A stretch of 64,000 nucleotides of DNA. Source: Chitinophagaceae bacterium. GTDB taxonomy: Bacteria > Bacteroidota > Bacteroidia > Chitinophagales > Chitinophagaceae. The stretch lies in the NCBI GenBank assembly GCA_016719815.1, contig JADJYK010000001.1, forward strand, positions 1-64,000. The letters are read 5' to 3'. Below are positions 63,982-64,000 of this stretch, piece after piece. Both the position numbers and the translations under genes were made by a program. The first letter of the stretch is position 1. Every line of letters starts with the position of its first letter. The notes beneath the pieces are model-generated. The model was not told the origin of the DNA and did not search any database. It worked only from the letters and a program-made list of their open reading frames with translations.

Positions 63982-64000
63982 ATGAAAACACTAATGATTT
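63982..64000 (+). CDS. Start of a further gene, cut by the window edge
   Basis: An ATG at 63982 (MKTLMI) 10 bp after the Gfo/Idh stop looks like the start of the next operon gene, possibly with a signal peptide. Only six codons are visible, so nothing can be said about its product. Confidence 0.4.

Noticed and set aside
1..64000. CRISPR arrays, prophage, insertion sequences, tRNA genes or toxin-antitoxin pairs
   Set aside because: I looked for repeated spacers, transposase or integrase motifs, cloverleaf-like sequences and small paired frames, and found none that I could support.

Overview
The window looks like part of a Bacteroidota chromosome, most plausibly from a Chitinophagaceae-like organism. 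The evidence is two SusC/SusD pairs, a secreted protein with a type IX secretion C-terminal sorting domain, NarL-type multi-PAS sensor kinases, many 4-nt ATGA gene overlaps, a TAnnTTTG-like promoter box and moderate GC. I assign no species. I found no tRNA, rRNA, CRISPR array, insertion sequence or phage gene.

Layout. (1) 1-7.9 kb, plus strand: a 5'-truncated multi-PAS histidine kinase, a LuxR-type response regulator, a small receiver-only protein and a second histidine kinase with about seven PAS domains, closed by a strong terminator. (2) 8.1-9.4 kb: an unrecognised secreted or anchored protein on the minus strand and an unassigned intergenic stretch. (3) 9.4-15.8 kb: a 2102-residue SdrD-B repeat protein with a type IX sorting domain, followed by a 15-bp-stem terminator. 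(4) 15.8-32.8 kb, minus strand: a long glucuronoxylan operon headed by a LacI regulator. In transcription order it holds GH67, an SDR (probable fructuronate reductase), GH115, lipoprotein GH10, a GPH-family symporter, cytoplasmic GH43, GH3, a SASA-type acetylesterase, a Gfo/Idh oxidoreductase and GH105. (5) 33.2-41.5 kb, plus strand, divergent from that LacI: SusC, SusD, a CBM-containing GH10 lipoprotein and a GH35/DUF5597 enzyme, then a terminator. (6) 41.7-49.2 kb, plus strand: xylulokinase, xylose isomerase, a sodium/solute symporter, mannonate dehydratase and a secreted GH43. (7) 49.2-55.8 kb: a second LacI gene divergent from a second SusC/SusD pair. (8) 55.9-64 kb, plus strand: a tightly coupled pectin block with PL1, CE12, a CE8-alpha/beta hydrolase fusion, Gfo/Idh, GH43, a second Gfo/Idh, and the start of a further gene.

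How it works together (family knowledge plus inference). Surface SusC/D and the CBM-bearing GH10 bind, cut and import glucuronoxylan. Periplasmic GH10, GH115, GH67, the acetylesterase, GH3 and GH43 enzymes remove methylglucuronate, acetyl and arabinose decorations and trim the backbone. GPH and SSS carriers move oligomers, xylose or uronate inward. XylA/XylB send xylose to the pentose phosphate pathway, and the SDR plus UxuA carry fructuronate to 2-keto-3-deoxygluconate. The PL1/CE12/CE8/GH105 genes add demethylated and deacetylated pectin as a second source of uronate.

Quality warning. Many genes are broken by single-base frameshifts whose two sides still encode conserved family sequence. 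At least two places show compensating indel pairs. The break density is very uneven, worst at 50.6-55.8 kb and nil at 9.4-15.7 kb. I therefore read these breaks as sequencing or assembly errors, not pseudogenes, and give whole-gene coordinates across them.
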